Shown one piece after another: positions 35,741-43,932 of a DNA stretch of 64,000 bases. A model generated the notes under the pieces. The model worked only from the letters and a program-made list of their open reading frames with translations. It was not told the DNA's origin and did not search any database. The stretch is taken from positions 1-64,000 of the forward strand of contig NZ_JAMJPJ010000009.1 in the NCBI RefSeq assembly GCF_023555005.1, given 5' to 3'. The position numbers and the translations under genes are program-made. The DNA comes from Halomonas llamarensis (GTDB lineage Bacteria; Pseudomonadota; Gammaproteobacteria; Pseudomonadales; Halomonadaceae). Each line of letters opens with the position of its first letter. Position 1 is the first letter of the stretch.

Positions 35741-37339
35741 ATGTCCCAGCCGCTTATTGTCGTATTAGGTGACCAGCTGACACTTTCACTGCCGACGCTT
35801 CGCCAGGCCCCGGAAAACGCTGTCATTGCCCTGTGCGAAGTGGCAAATGAAGCGCAATACGTCCCTCACCATATCCACAAAATCGGTGTTTTTTTGGCGG
35901 CAATGCGACATTTTGCCCAAACGCTGCGCGAAAAAGGTTTCACCGTTCACTATAGCGCGTTGGGCGACGCCGATAACACGCACGATATACTCAGTGAAGC
36001 CGAGCGGTTAGCAAATGCTTACAACTGCGACCATATTCAAGCGGTAAGACCCGGCGAATGGCGACTTTGGCACGCCATACAAAAGCGCGAAGATGCCGCT
36101 TTACCGTGGCAGCTTTTTGAAGATGACCGTTTTTTCACCACGCCCGAGGATTTTGCCCAATGGGCTAAAGGACGCAAACAGCTACGGCTCGAGTATTTTT
36201 ATCGCGAACAGCGTAAACGTACCGGCCTTTTGATGGAGAATGGCGAACCTGCTGGCGGAAAGTGGAACTTCGATCATGATAACCGTGAGCCATTGCCGGA
36301 AACGTTTGAAGTACCTCGCCCCCCACAACACCAACACGATGCGCTAACGCGCGAAGCACTGGCTGTGGCACAGCAACACTTTAGTCAGCATATGGGTACG
36401 CTGGAGACGTTTAACTGGCCGGTCACACGGCGCCAGGCGCTGGTAGAGCTACGCCATTTTCTAGACCACTGCCTGCCCGATTTTGGCCGCTATCAGGATG
36501 CCATCAGCGATACCGACCCATTTTTATTTCACTCGCGTTTAGCGGTCGCGATGAACATTGGCCTACTTTCACCGCGCGAAGTGTGCGAAGCCGCTACCAC
36601 TTGCTATGACACAGGGTCGGCACCGATTAACGCAGTGGAAGGGTTTATTCGGCAGGTTCTCGGCTGGCGCGAATACGTGCGCGGTTTGTACTGGACGCAA
36701 ATGCCGAACTATAAGCGCGAAAATCGGTTGGGCTTTACTCGCGATTTGCCAGCATTTTATTGGGATGGCAACACCGACATGCGCTGCTTACAGCGCGCAA
36801 TTGAGATGACAATCGACAACAGCTACGCCCACCATATTCAACGCCTGATGGTGACGGGCAATTTTGCCCTGCTGTGCGGTGTGAAGCCAGAAGCCCTGTG
36901 CGATTGGTATCTCGCCGTCTACGCCGATGCCTGCGAGTGGGTTGAACTGCCCAATACGCTCGGCATGGTACTCCACGCTGACGGCGGCTTGATGGGCTCT
37001 AAACCTTACTGCGCGTCGGGTAAATATATCGACAGGATGTCAGATCATTGCCAACACTGCCGTTACTCGCCTAAGCAAGTCACCGGGGCCAAAGCCTGCC
37101 CGTTAAACAGCCTATACTGGCACTTTCTGGAAACACATGAGAGTGAGCTGAGCCAAAACCCACGCATGAAGCTGATATACGGCTCACTCGCCAGAATGAA
37201 AACGGAAAAACGTGACGCCATGCGCCAACAAGCCGACGCCTTTCTCGCCCAACTCGACACCGCACCCGGTTACGGCGATGCCACCCACACCGACGGTTAC
37301 TATGACAAAACCCATCGAAACCCAGAGGCAGCATCATGA
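35741..37339 (+). CDS. Fe-S bacterial cryptochrome/photolyase (CryPro/PhrB (6-4) class)
   Basis: The 532-aa protein has the N-terminal antenna domain and C-terminal FAD domain of the FeS-BCP class. Cys349, Cys437, Cys440 and Cys453 match, with a one-residue offset, the four [4Fe-4S] ligands of Agrobacterium PhrB (C350, C438, C441, C454). Other class features are EGFIRQVLGWREYVRG near residue 300, HHIQRLMVTGN near 364 and MVLHADGGLMGSKPY near 409. PhrB repairs (6-4) photoproducts and binds dimethyl-ribityllumazine as antenna, so repair is likely, but a photoreceptor role is possible. It overlaps the DCC-family gene by 4 bp. Confidence 0.93.
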   Translation: MSQPLIVVLGDQLTLSLPTLRQAPENAVIALCEVANEAQYVPHHIHKIGVFLAAMRHFAQTLREKGFTVHYSALGDADNTHDILSEAERLANAYNCDHIQAVRPGEWRLWHAIQKREDAALPWQLFEDDRFFTTPEDFAQWAKGRKQLRLEYFYREQRKRTGLLMENGEPAGGKWNFDHDNREPLPETFEVPRPPQHQHDALTREALAVAQQHFSQHMGTLETFNWPVTRRQALVELRHFLDHCLPDFGRYQDAISDTDPFLFHSRLAVAMNIGLLSPREVCEAATTCYDTGSAPINAVEGFIRQVLGWREYVRGLYWTQMPNYKRENRLGFTRDLPAFYWDGNTDMRCLQRAIEMTIDNSYAHHIQRLMVTGNFALLCGVKPEALCDWYLAVYADACEWVELPNTLGMVLHADGGLMGSKPYCASGKYIDRMSDHCQHCRYSPKQVTGAKACPLNSLYWHFLETHESELSQNPRMKLIYGSLARMKTEKRDAMRQQADAFLAQLDTAPGYGDATHTDGYYDKTHRNPEAAS

Positions 37340-37737
37340 GCCGTTTTCGCACGTTAGACGCCAAAGCACCGGTGACGCTGTTTCACGACGGCCACTGCCC
37401 CTTCTGCCGTATTGAGGTCAAGTGGCTTGGCAAACACCGCCACCGCGAGCGCGTTAAACTGGTCGACATTCAAGATGAGCATTTTTACGCAGACGATTAC
37501 AACACTCATTTTGATGCCATGATGGGCAAACTGCACGTGCTGGATAACCAAGGAAGGTGGTACATCGGTATGGATGCCAGCCGGGCCCTCTATGCGGTAC
37601 TGGGCTACCGGCGGCTGGTATGGGTTTCTTGCTTGCCCGTTGCGTGCGCCGTAATGGACGCCAGTTATCGCTTTTTTGCTCGCCGGCGGGTAAAACTGGG
37701 GCAATGGTGGGAAAAACGCCAATCGCGAGCGAGGTAG
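37336..37737 (+). CDS. DCC-family (DUF393) thiol-disulfide oxidoreductase-like protein
   Basis: The 133-aa protein has LFHDGHCPFCRIEVKWLG near residues 15-32. The DGxCPFC motif defines the DCC family of thioredoxin-fold proteins. A second conserved region, GRWYIGMDASRALYAVLGY, lies near residue 75, and the C-terminus is basic. The start overlaps the photolyase stop as ATGA, so it is coupled to it. DCC proteins often accompany photolyase and stress genes; the function is not established. Its stop lies in a 15-bp tandem repeat. Confidence 0.88.
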   Translation: MSRFRTLDAKAPVTLFHDGHCPFCRIEVKWLGKHRHRERVKLVDIQDEHFYADDYNTHFDAMMGKLHVLDNQGRWYIGMDASRALYAVLGYRRLVWVSCLPVACAVMDASYRFFARRRVKLGQWWEKRQSRAR

Positions 37738-37779
37738 GCGCTTAAAAGATAGGTGTTTAAAAGATAGGCGCTTAAAAAA
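37735..37779. repeat. Three tandem 15-bp repeats containing two stop codons
   Basis: The units are TAGGCGCTTAAAAGA, TAGGTGTTTAAAAGA and TAGGCGCTTAAAAAA at 37735, 37750 and 37765. The first unit contains the TAG stop of the DCC gene, and the third contains the TAA stop of the convergent DUF6482-like gene. The A-rich ends may help termination on the minus strand. Confidence 0.85.
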
Positions 37780-38074
37780 CCAGTGGCATGCGCGACGTCA
37801 ATGGCTCGCTATAGTGAGCATCGCGGCCGATCACTTCGTCATGAGGCACATGCTGCACCAAATACGCGCGATGGATGCCAGCGCGCTTGAGTTCATTGTA
37901 AACGTCGTCAAGCGAACGAAAGAGCATTGGCTTACCTCGTTGGGTTAGCATATGGCGCTCGCCTTCCACGTCTTCCAGCTCGGCTTGATAAAAATGGCTT
38001 CCTGCGTGCGTAATGACACGAATTTCGAAATTATCGTGTTTTTCAACAAAGGCCTTAAATGCTTTAAGTTCCAT
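37772..38074 (-). CDS. DUF6482-like small protein
   Basis: The 100-aa soluble protein begins MELKAFKAFVEKHDNFEIRV. It continues through a short beta-rich part (ITHAGSHFYQAELED) to a LDDVYNELKRAGIHRAYLVQ helix-strand near residue 55-75. This matches the look of small proteins labelled DUF6482 in Halomonas, recalled rather than searched. No catalytic motif is visible. GGAGG lies just before ATG 38074. It is convergent with the photolyase-DCC pair. Confidence 0.65.
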   Translation of the reverse strand: MELKAFKAFVEKHDNFEIRVITHAGSHFYQAELEDVEGERHMLTQRGKPMLFRSLDDVYNELKRAGIHRAYLVQHVPHDEVIGRDAHYSEPLTSRMPLVF

Positions 38075-38327
38075 GGGTCCCTCCTATTATCAACCTTATC
38101 GCTATTCACGTCGTGTCACTGGGTGTGCCGGTGCAGGCCCTTACCTACACAGGTTAGCATGACGTCACCCAATGACATTCCAATGGCGTTTATATGTCAG
38201 CCATATGACGATCGCAATATAAGAGAGTTCCTCACTTATTCATCCATACTCGGCTCGCTCATACCTGGTTCACTCATACCCGGCGAGAAAGCATCCGTGC
38301 AAGTAACATCACAGCCTTTCACTTTCC

Positions 38328-38621
38328 CTATTGGTACTCGGAAGGGTCGATGGCTTTGCCCAAGGAATTGCGGTCAATCCAATTCCCCGCTTTGGTTTCT
38401 TTATAGCGAAATACCACGTTGTCACCGATAGCCACCGGCACCTCCGGGTCTTCGGTCTGATAGCTGTATTTCTCACCGTCGACAGTAAGAAAATAGCGGT
38501 ACAGATCCGGCATCCCCAGCCATTCTTTAAACGGCCCTTCTCTCTCCAGCGCCTGAAGTTCCCCCCGCCCTTGAAGTTTGGGTGTACGCTGCCGATTACC
38601 ACGTTTAAAACCACCTGCCAT
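38328..38621 (-). CDS. Conserved-looking hypothetical protein
   Basis: This 97-aa protein is of unrecognised family. It has a basic, Gly-rich start (MAGGFKRGNRQR) and then a compact part with PDLYRYFLTVDGEKYSYQ and PVAIGDNVVFRYKETKAG, which reads like a small beta-barrel. ATG 38621 has GGGG 7 nt upstream; the frame reaches back to 38654 without a ribosome site. It lies 82 bp downstream of the opposite end of dnaB's 3' side with its own spacing, so it is probably a separate transcript. The 250 bp beyond its end (38075-38327) hold only a short CTCATACC-type repeat near 38260. Confidence 0.55.
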   Translation of the reverse strand: MAGGFKRGNRQRTPKLQGRGELQALEREGPFKEWLGMPDLYRYFLTVDGEKYSYQTEDPEVPVAIGDNVVFRYKETKAGNWIDRNSLGKAIDPSEYQ

Positions 38622-38703
38622 CGCTAATCCCCTATCGTATGATGAAATGCACAAATAAGCGTGAAAGGCTGCGCATTATACGGGCTCGCCGCCAAGGCTC
38701 AAG

Positions 38704-41607
38704 TTAGCCGCCAAATGCTTCACCATAGCTATCCGGCGCCAAATCCTCGAAACGCGTATATTTACCGATAAACGCCATGTGAACCGTTCCAATCGGTCCG
38801 TTACGCTGTTTACCGATAATCAACTCTGCCAACCCCTGGTTATCTGGGTTATCCGGGTTATACACCTCATCGCGATACACAAAAGCAATCACGTCAGCAT
38901 CCTGCTCAATCGCGCCGGATTCGCGTAAATCTGACATCACCGGGCGTTTGTTAGGGCGCTGTTCAAGCGAGCGGTTCAGCTGAGAAAGCGCGACCACTGG
39001 GCAATTAAACTCTTTAGCCAACCCTTTGAGTGAGCGTGAAATTTCGGAAATTTCACCGGTGCGGTTTTCCGAGAAGCCAGGAATCTGCATGAGCTGCAAA
39101 TAGTCGATCATGATCAAGGCCATATTGCCGTGCTCGCGCACCACACGGCGAATCCGCGAACGCATCTCGTTGGGCGAAAGTGCCGCGGTATCATCGATAA
39201 AGAGCTGTTTATCTTTGAGCAAATTCACCGCTGAGGTCAGACGCGGCCAATCCTCGTCTTCTAGCTGACCGGTACGCACGCGGGTTTGATCAATTCGCCC
39301 GAGCGAGGACAGCATCCTGAGCATCAAGGATTCCGCCGGCATCTCCATGGAGAACACCATGACCGGCTTATCACTTGAAATCACCGCATGCTCAACCATA
39401 TTCATAGCGAACGTGGTGTTATGGACACAAATATCTTCCGCGACGAAGTTATGCGTGTCATCCACAGTCAAGTCGTAGACCTGCCGCATGCCGAGCGGTT
39501 CGATGGCGACAACCTCATCCCAATAAACATCGGATGAGGCTAAATTTTCGAGGTAAACATCGACATCTAACAGCTGGGCAAACTCGGCAGCTCGGTGGCG
39601 CGATAGGCTACGTTCACTACTTCCTGACAAATGTGGATTATAACCAACCGGTAAGGTTTTACCCGATTGCTCGAAAAGCTCGCGCCGTGAACGCTCTCCT
39701 TTTTTAGCGAGTACATAGCGATTGACCGATTTAGGCAAACTATCACGGTTACTATGCGTGCGCTTAGTGTCAATACAGACACTAAGCGCTGCTAATGCCC
39801 GCTCTTTACTCAAGATACCAACGTCGCGGATGAAACGTTTTTGACTGGCCTGGTCGAGTATCTCAAGTTCCCAAGGTGATTGGCGCAGATTGGCGTAGCG
39901 ATTTTGCTTCTCACGAATTTTGCTCAAAATTCCAAAACGTAATAGCAAATGCTGCACATCACGGATCAATTCACGGCTTGATGACGCATAGCTGATACGC
40001 CCTTGACCATTCGCCTGCACAAAGGCACTGCCGTCACAGGCGAAGAGACGGTTTAGAAACAATGCTAATTGCTGTTTAGGTAACCGAAATACGCAGTCTG
40101 GCACTCGCTTGTGTAATGCCTTTTTTGCCCACACGCCATGCGCTTCAAGAAAATGCCTTACAGGGTTTGGGGCGTTTTTTGCCACAGCGCTATAGTCAGA
40201 CGCAGAGTAGTCACTCGTTAAAGGCATGTTCAGCGTCTCACAAAGGCGCATAAACGTTGGCTGAACGGGAACAGACGTCCCATTGCACCAAGCACTAACC
40301 GCCGCTTTACTCACGTTTAGCAACGAGGCGAGCGCCTCCCCGGTCATGCCTTGCGCCTGAAGCTTCTCACGCAACGCTTGTGAAAATTGCTCTCTCAAAG
40401 GGTGTAAGCGCACTGCATCCCGACTCACCCGCAACGCAGGCGTTCGATCGGCGCTTTTTAGGTCTCGTTCAACCAAGCGACACGTTACGCCAGGAAAGTG
40501 GCTCACCGCTTGAGTGAAATCAGCGCGTAGTTTCGAGCTACTGTTGGTGAACATGGGGCAGGTTTGTGTTGTGCCGCCATCAGCCAACATAAACGCCAAG
40601 GTTTTCACTTGGTGCTCGGGTATTGCTTCATGGCCAAATACGGGTATTTCACGGGGCACCGCAATGCGTTCGCCAACGGCTATTTTCTGCAGCGGCTGCC
40701 AGCCCTCCCCGGTTAAGAACGGGTGCGTTAGCGTTGTTGCCACTTCCCGCCCTGTCGCGGTGCGAACACGGAAAACGGGCTTTTTACCATCATCAACAAA
40801 CGCCGATGCACGCGATTGCTTGAGCCTAAAATCATCGGTTAACGTCAGAAGCGGCGCTTGTTGACGAGCCACTAGTTCATCAATAGTGACCAGAGCGCCA
40901 GTGTTAGGGTCTACCAACCGCGACCCACTCATTAAACACTTGCCCATTGAGGGCCTTCCAGCAATGATCACCATGTCAGAAGGCTGTAGACCTGAGGTCA
41001 TCTCATCGAGATCGCGAAATCCAGAAGAGAGGCCGGTCATCTCGCCTTTGAGGTTGAAAAGCTCGTCGATGCGATCAACCGCTTTGGTCAAAAGATCGCT
41101 CATACCGATGGGGCCGCCGGTTTTCGGCCGTTCTTCGGCGATTTGAAAAACCAAGCTTTCTGCTTCGTTCAGAAGCTCATCCGCTGGGCGCCCTTGCGGC
41201 GCGAACGCCCCTTCCGCAATTTGATTCGCCGCACGAATCAGCTTACGCAGTGTCGCCCGCTCGCGAACGATATCGGCATAAGCGCGGATATTACTGGCCG
41301 AAGGTGTATTGCGCGCAAGCTCCGCGAGAAAGGCTAAACCGCCTACGGTATCAAGCTGGTCACGCCCCTCAAGCGCCTCAGACAGCGTCACCACGTCAAG
41401 CGGTTGCCCCGCTTCGGCCAAATGATTCATCACATTGAACACTAGGCGGTGTTCGTAACGATAAAAATCGTCAGCGACCAAGCGGTCCGAAATATTATCC
41501 CACGCCTGGTTATCGAGCATTAACCCGCCTAACACCGACTGCTCTGCCTCAAGGGAGTGCGGAGGCAGTTTCAGCGCTGCCGTTTCTTGATCAGCGATGT
41601 CCTGCAT
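38704..41607 (-). CDS. dnaB: Replicative DNA helicase DnaB containing an intein
   Basis: The 967-codon frame encodes a 460-aa DnaB helicase after removal of a 507-residue intein. The N-terminal primase-interaction domain starts at SLEAEQSVLGGLMLDN near residue 18. The Walker A loop is split: GRPSMGK (residues 217-223) comes before the intein and TTFAMN after it. Walker B-type MALIMIDYLQLM, SRSLKGLAKEFNCPVVALSQLNR and RPVMSDLRESGAIEQDAD follow in order. Function depends on splicing, since the nucleotide-binding loop is interrupted. It follows rplI by about 175 bp, and AAGGAG lies upstream of ATG 41607. Confidence 0.97.
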   Translation of the reverse strand: MQDIADQETAALKLPPHSLEAEQSVLGGLMLDNQAWDNISDRLVADDFYRYEHRLVFNVMNHLAEAGQPLDVVTLSEALEGRDQLDTVGGLAFLAELARNTPSASNIRAYADIVRERATLRKLIRAANQIAEGAFAPQGRPADELLNEAESLVFQIAEERPKTGGPIGMSDLLTKAVDRIDELFNLKGEMTGLSSGFRDLDEMTSGLQPSDMVIIAGRPSMGKCLMSGSRLVDPNTGALVTIDELVARQQAPLLTLTDDFRLKQSRASAFVDDGKKPVFRVRTATGREVATTLTHPFLTGEGWQPLQKIAVGERIAVPREIPVFGHEAIPEHQVKTLAFMLADGGTTQTCPMFTNSSSKLRADFTQAVSHFPGVTCRLVERDLKSADRTPALRVSRDAVRLHPLREQFSQALREKLQAQGMTGEALASLLNVSKAAVSAWCNGTSVPVQPTFMRLCETLNMPLTSDYSASDYSAVAKNAPNPVRHFLEAHGVWAKKALHKRVPDCVFRLPKQQLALFLNRLFACDGSAFVQANGQGRISYASSSRELIRDVQHLLLRFGILSKIREKQNRYANLRQSPWELEILDQASQKRFIRDVGILSKERALAALSVCIDTKRTHSNRDSLPKSVNRYVLAKKGERSRRELFEQSGKTLPVGYNPHLSGSSERSLSRHRAAEFAQLLDVDVYLENLASSDVYWDEVVAIEPLGMRQVYDLTVDDTHNFVAEDICVHNTTFAMNMVEHAVISSDKPVMVFSMEMPAESLMLRMLSSLGRIDQTRVRTGQLEDEDWPRLTSAVNLLKDKQLFIDDTAALSPNEMRSRIRRVVREHGNMALIMIDYLQLMQIPGFSENRTGEISEISRSLKGLAKEFNCPVVALSQLNRSLEQRPNKRPVMSDLRESGAIEQDADVIAFVYRDEVYNPDNPDNQGLAELIIGKQRNGPIGTVHMAFIGKYTRFEDLAPDSYGEAFGG
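39418..40938 (-). mobile_element. DnaB intein with LAGLIDADG homing endonuclease and helix-turn-helix
   Basis: A 507-aa in-frame intein sits between Lys223 and Thr of the Walker A loop. Block A begins with Cys1 (CLMSGSRL). Block B has TLTHPF (residues 69-74). LAGLIDADG-type helices are AFMLADGG near 115-122 and LNRLFACDGSAF near 295-306. Block F is VYDLTVDDTHNFVA and block G ends in HN before Thr+1. Between the two endonuclease motifs, residues 198-228 read as an XRE-like helix-turn-helix. All splicing residues look intact, so splicing is expected. The stretch around 39600-40250 looks more AT-rich than the flanking exteins. Confidence 0.97.
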
Positions 41608-41732
41608 AACGAACTCCTTAGCTCAGCGTAATAAAAGCAGGCGTGAAAATCAGACGTAATAACGCGATATCGTAACCCATCCGGAACGTCTGTCTTAGCG
41701 AGACGGAAATTGGATCACTATAAACAGCAAAA

Positions 41733-41753
41733 GGCGCGGGGATTTCCCGCGCC
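41733..41753 (-). terminator. Terminator of the rpsF-rplI operon
   Basis: GGCGCGGG pairs with CCCGCGCC across a 5-nt loop, 30 bp after the rplI stop. On the minus strand it is followed by TTTTGCTGTTT, and on the plus strand by TTTT, so it may work both ways. It separates rplI from dnaB. Confidence 0.85.
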
Positions 41754-41783
41754 TTTTAAGCCAGCCGTATACGGCGTGCAGAA

Positions 41784-42230
41784 TTACTCTGCGACGACGA
41801 CGATACGAACCGCGGCATCCACTTCAGCGTGCAAGCGAAGGGCGATGTCATATTCGCCAGTTTGACGAATCGGGCCTTCCGGCATGCGCACTTCGCTCTT
41901 CGCCACTTCGATACCGGCAGAGGAAATAGCGTCTGCCAAATCGCGCGGACCGATTGAGCCAAACAGTTTACCTTCATCACCGGCTTTAGACACCAGCGAC
42001 AACTCAATGTCGTTGAGCTGCTCAGCGCGCGCTTCGGCTTCCGCCTTACGCTCTGCGGCTTGGGCTTCAAGCTCAGCACGTTGGGCTTCGAAAGCGGCAA
42101 TATTTTCTTTAGTGGCCGGAACGGCTAAACCGTAAGGCACTAAATAGTTACGACCGTAACCGGGCTTAACGGTGACTTTGTCACCCAGGCTACCCAGCTT
42201 ACCAATTTTATCGAGCAGAATGACTTCCAT
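41784..42230 (-). CDS. rplI: Large ribosomal subunit protein bL9
   Basis: This 148-aa protein has the classic two-lobed L9 layout. The N-terminal RNA-binding lobe [19 protein letters not shown] and [17 protein letters not shown] comes first, then the long charged connecting helix at residues 45-75 and the C-terminal lobe ending IVVVAE. It is the last gene of rpsF-rpsR-(DUF2232-like)-rplI. AGG precedes ATG 42230. Confidence 0.97.
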   Translation of the reverse strand: MEVILLDKIGKLGSLGDKVTVKPGYGRNYLVPYGLAVPATKENIAAFEAQRAELEAQAAERKAEAEARAEQLNDIELSLVSKAGDEGKLFGSIGPRDLADAISSAGIEVAKSEVRMPEGPIRQTGEYDIALRLHAEVDAAVRIVVVAE

Positions 42231-42245
42231 CTCGTAAACCTCTTA

Positions 42246-43097
42246 TCAATTGCTGCGGGCAAGGCGTGCGCGAACGTTCACGAATGTATCAATTAACCCT
42301 AACAGCAGCACAATGAGAATCGTGGGCCAAGTGGTGATCAGCAATAGATAAAATGCCACCAACCACAGCCCGTTCATCCCCTTTAATCCAATAACACCAT
42401 GCACCAACGCAATACCCGCAATCAGCAGTGGCACCCAGAGAAGCATCGAAAACGCGGGCAAATCAAAGAGCATACTCACAACGCCCAACACAAACAGAAC
42501 AGCAAGTTCTTTTGGTGCTAAGCATAAGGCATGGAACTCTTCGCGAAAGCCCCCCGGGTTGTAAAGCCCGGCTTGCCAACTGCGCGCTAACACTAAGCAG
42601 ACAACCGCGGCGATTAAAACCACTAACCCCGTGACGCCGCCAACCACTAGCTCAGCCAACGTTTGCGTGTCAAAGCCCTGCTGGGTCAACTCACTTAGCA
42701 CCTGCTCGACCTCTGGCGAGCTCTCGCGCAGTTGCATAAGCATTGCCTCGGTACTTCCTGGCGGGGTAAAAATACCCCATTGCACCATCACGGAGGCTGC
42801 GATAGCGCCAAGTATCAGCGCCTCACTCCAGCGCATACGCTCGCGCAGGACAACCGCCATCAAAGTCACCAGGAGAACACTGGCCAGTGGTACCACATCG
42901 CCTTGCATCCACCACCACCCGGCGGGGAGTGCGGCGGCAATAATCACGGGTAGCGCAGGGGCAAACCCTTTACGTAGTGTGACAAGCCCGGCTATCGCCG
43001 CCCCCAGCCAAAATAGCCAAGGGATTAGTGACGCAAGTGCTGCGACGCCTACAGCATAAGGCGTCGCCTGCATCAGCCATCGGGCAAGTGCCAGCAT
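42246..43097 (-). CDS. DUF2232/YybS-like polytopic membrane protein
   Basis: The 283-aa protein has about seven or eight hydrophobic helices spread over its whole length. A polar stretch near residues 118-150 (RESSPEVEQVLSELTQQGFD) lies between helices. It sits between rpsR and rplI, the position where YybS-type DUF2232 proteins are often found in bacteria; the molecular function is unknown. The start is weakly supported: ATG 43097 is preceded in frame by GTG 43100, and neither has a strong ribosome site. The stop is 15 bp from rplI. Confidence 0.72.
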   Translation of the reverse strand: MLALARWLMQATPYAVGVAALASLIPWLFWLGAAIAGLVTLRKGFAPALPVIIAAALPAGWWWMQGDVVPLASVLLVTLMAVVLRERMRWSEALILGAIAASVMVQWGIFTPPGSTEAMLMQLRESSPEVEQVLSELTQQGFDTQTLAELVVGGVTGLVVLIAAVVCLVLARSWQAGLYNPGGFREEFHALCLAPKELAVLFVLGVVSMLFDLPAFSMLLWVPLLIAGIALVHGVIGLKGMNGLWLVAFYLLLITTWPTILIVLLLGLIDTFVNVRARLARSN

Positions 43098-43109
43098 CAC
43101 GTTAACGGC

Positions 43110-43337
43110 TTACTGGTGGCTATCGGTATAGGGCAGTAATGCTAGGTAGCGAGCGCGCTTAACGGCGCCTGCTAGCTGGCGCTGATAGCGTGCTTTGGTG
43201 CCGGTGATACGGCTCGGAACGATCTTGCCGGTTTCGGTGATGTAAGCCTTCAGCGTATCCAGATCTTTATAATCGATCTGCTTGACGCCTTCAGCAGTGA
43301 AGCGGCAAAACTTACGGCGACGGAAAAAACGTGCCAT
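43110..43337 (-). CDS. rpsR: Small ribosomal subunit protein bS18
   Basis: The 75-aa basic protein has the usual order: [17 protein letters not shown], then [23 protein letters not shown] in two parts, then a basic C-terminal helix with [16 protein letters not shown] lies 7 nt before ATG 43337. In many gammaproteobacteria priB lies between rpsF and rpsR; here the two are only 34 bp apart and priB is absent. Confidence 0.97.
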   Translation of the reverse strand: MARFFRRRKFCRFTAEGVKQIDYKDLDTLKAYITETGKIVPSRITGTKARYQRQLAGAVKRARYLALLPYTDSHQ

Positions 43338-43371
43338 GGATGAGCTCCTTTATACGTGCAATGAGGGTGAA

Positions 43372-43740
43372 TTACGCGGTTTCAGCGCTCGGCTTTTCTT
43401 CGCGACGCGGACGTTTTTCTTCAGCTGGCTTCATCATCGGTGACGCTTCGGTGATGGCTTCTTTGCAGCGAACAACCAGGCTGCGGATGATAGCGTCGTT
43501 GAAGCGGAAGATGTTCTCGATTTCTTCGAGCGTCTCGCCGGCACACTCAACGTTCATCAACACGTAGTGGGCTTTGTGGATCTTGTTGATCGGGTAGGCC
43601 ATGTGACGGCGCCCCCAATCTTCTAAGCGATGCACCGTGCCACCATTTTCGGTGACGATGCCTGTGTAGCGCTCGACCATTGCCGGCACTTGCTCGCTCT
43701 GATCCGGGTGGACCATAAACACGATTTCGTAATGACGCAT
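43372..43740 (-). CDS. rpsF: Small ribosomal subunit protein bS6
   Basis: The 122-aa protein begins [19 protein letters not shown] and contains [19 protein letters not shown] near residue 55. The C-terminal tail is charged and Glu/Lys-rich ([12 protein letters not shown]), as in gammaproteobacterial S6. ATG 43740 has AGGAG 5 nt upstream; the longer frame to 43809 is leader sequence. S6 binds S18 in the 30S platform. It heads the operon. Confidence 0.97.
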   Translation of the reverse strand: MRHYEIVFMVHPDQSEQVPAMVERYTGIVTENGGTVHRLEDWGRRHMAYPINKIHKAHYVLMNVECAGETLEEIENIFRFNDAIIRSLVVRCKEAITEASPMMKPAEEKRPRREEKPSAETA

Positions 43741-43831
43741 GGAATCTCCTTGCGGTTTGGCAGCTTCACTGAGACGTATGCCATTGGCAATACGTTCACA
43801 AGGAAGCAAGGAGTTAACTGAAATGCATTCA

Positions 43832-43856
43832 GCACCGCCGTGCTAATCGGCAGTGC
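43832..43856 (-). promoter_or_regulatory. Leader hairpin upstream of rpsF
   Basis: In the rpsF transcript, GCACUGCCG pairs with CGGCGGUGC (one U-G wobble) around a 7-nt loop, about 90 nt before the start codon. S6:S18 autoregulatory leaders occur upstream of rpsF in many bacteria and use a CCG-bearing hairpin. Whether this is such an element cannot be decided by eye. Confidence 0.35.
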
Positions 43857-43900
43857 CAAGGCATCAAGCAGATCTGGTAAAACCAGTTGGTATAACAAAT

Positions 43901-43923
43901 GCTTGTTTACAAGATAAACAAGC
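43901..43923 (-). terminator. Probable terminator of rnr-rlmB
   Basis: GCTTGTTTA pairs with TAAACAAGC around a 5-nt loop, about 10 bp after the rlmB stop. On the minus strand it is followed by ATTTGTTATA. The AT-rich stem and weak T-run make it moderate evidence only. Confidence 0.5.
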
Positions 43924-43932
43924 GAAAGCATT

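Noticed and set aside
37952..38431. 159-codon open frame on the plus strand
   Set aside because: It runs antisense to the DUF6482-like gene and over an intergenic gap. Its composition is irregular, with a short internal repeat (SLIPGSLIPGE) that comes from a DNA repeat and no family likeness.
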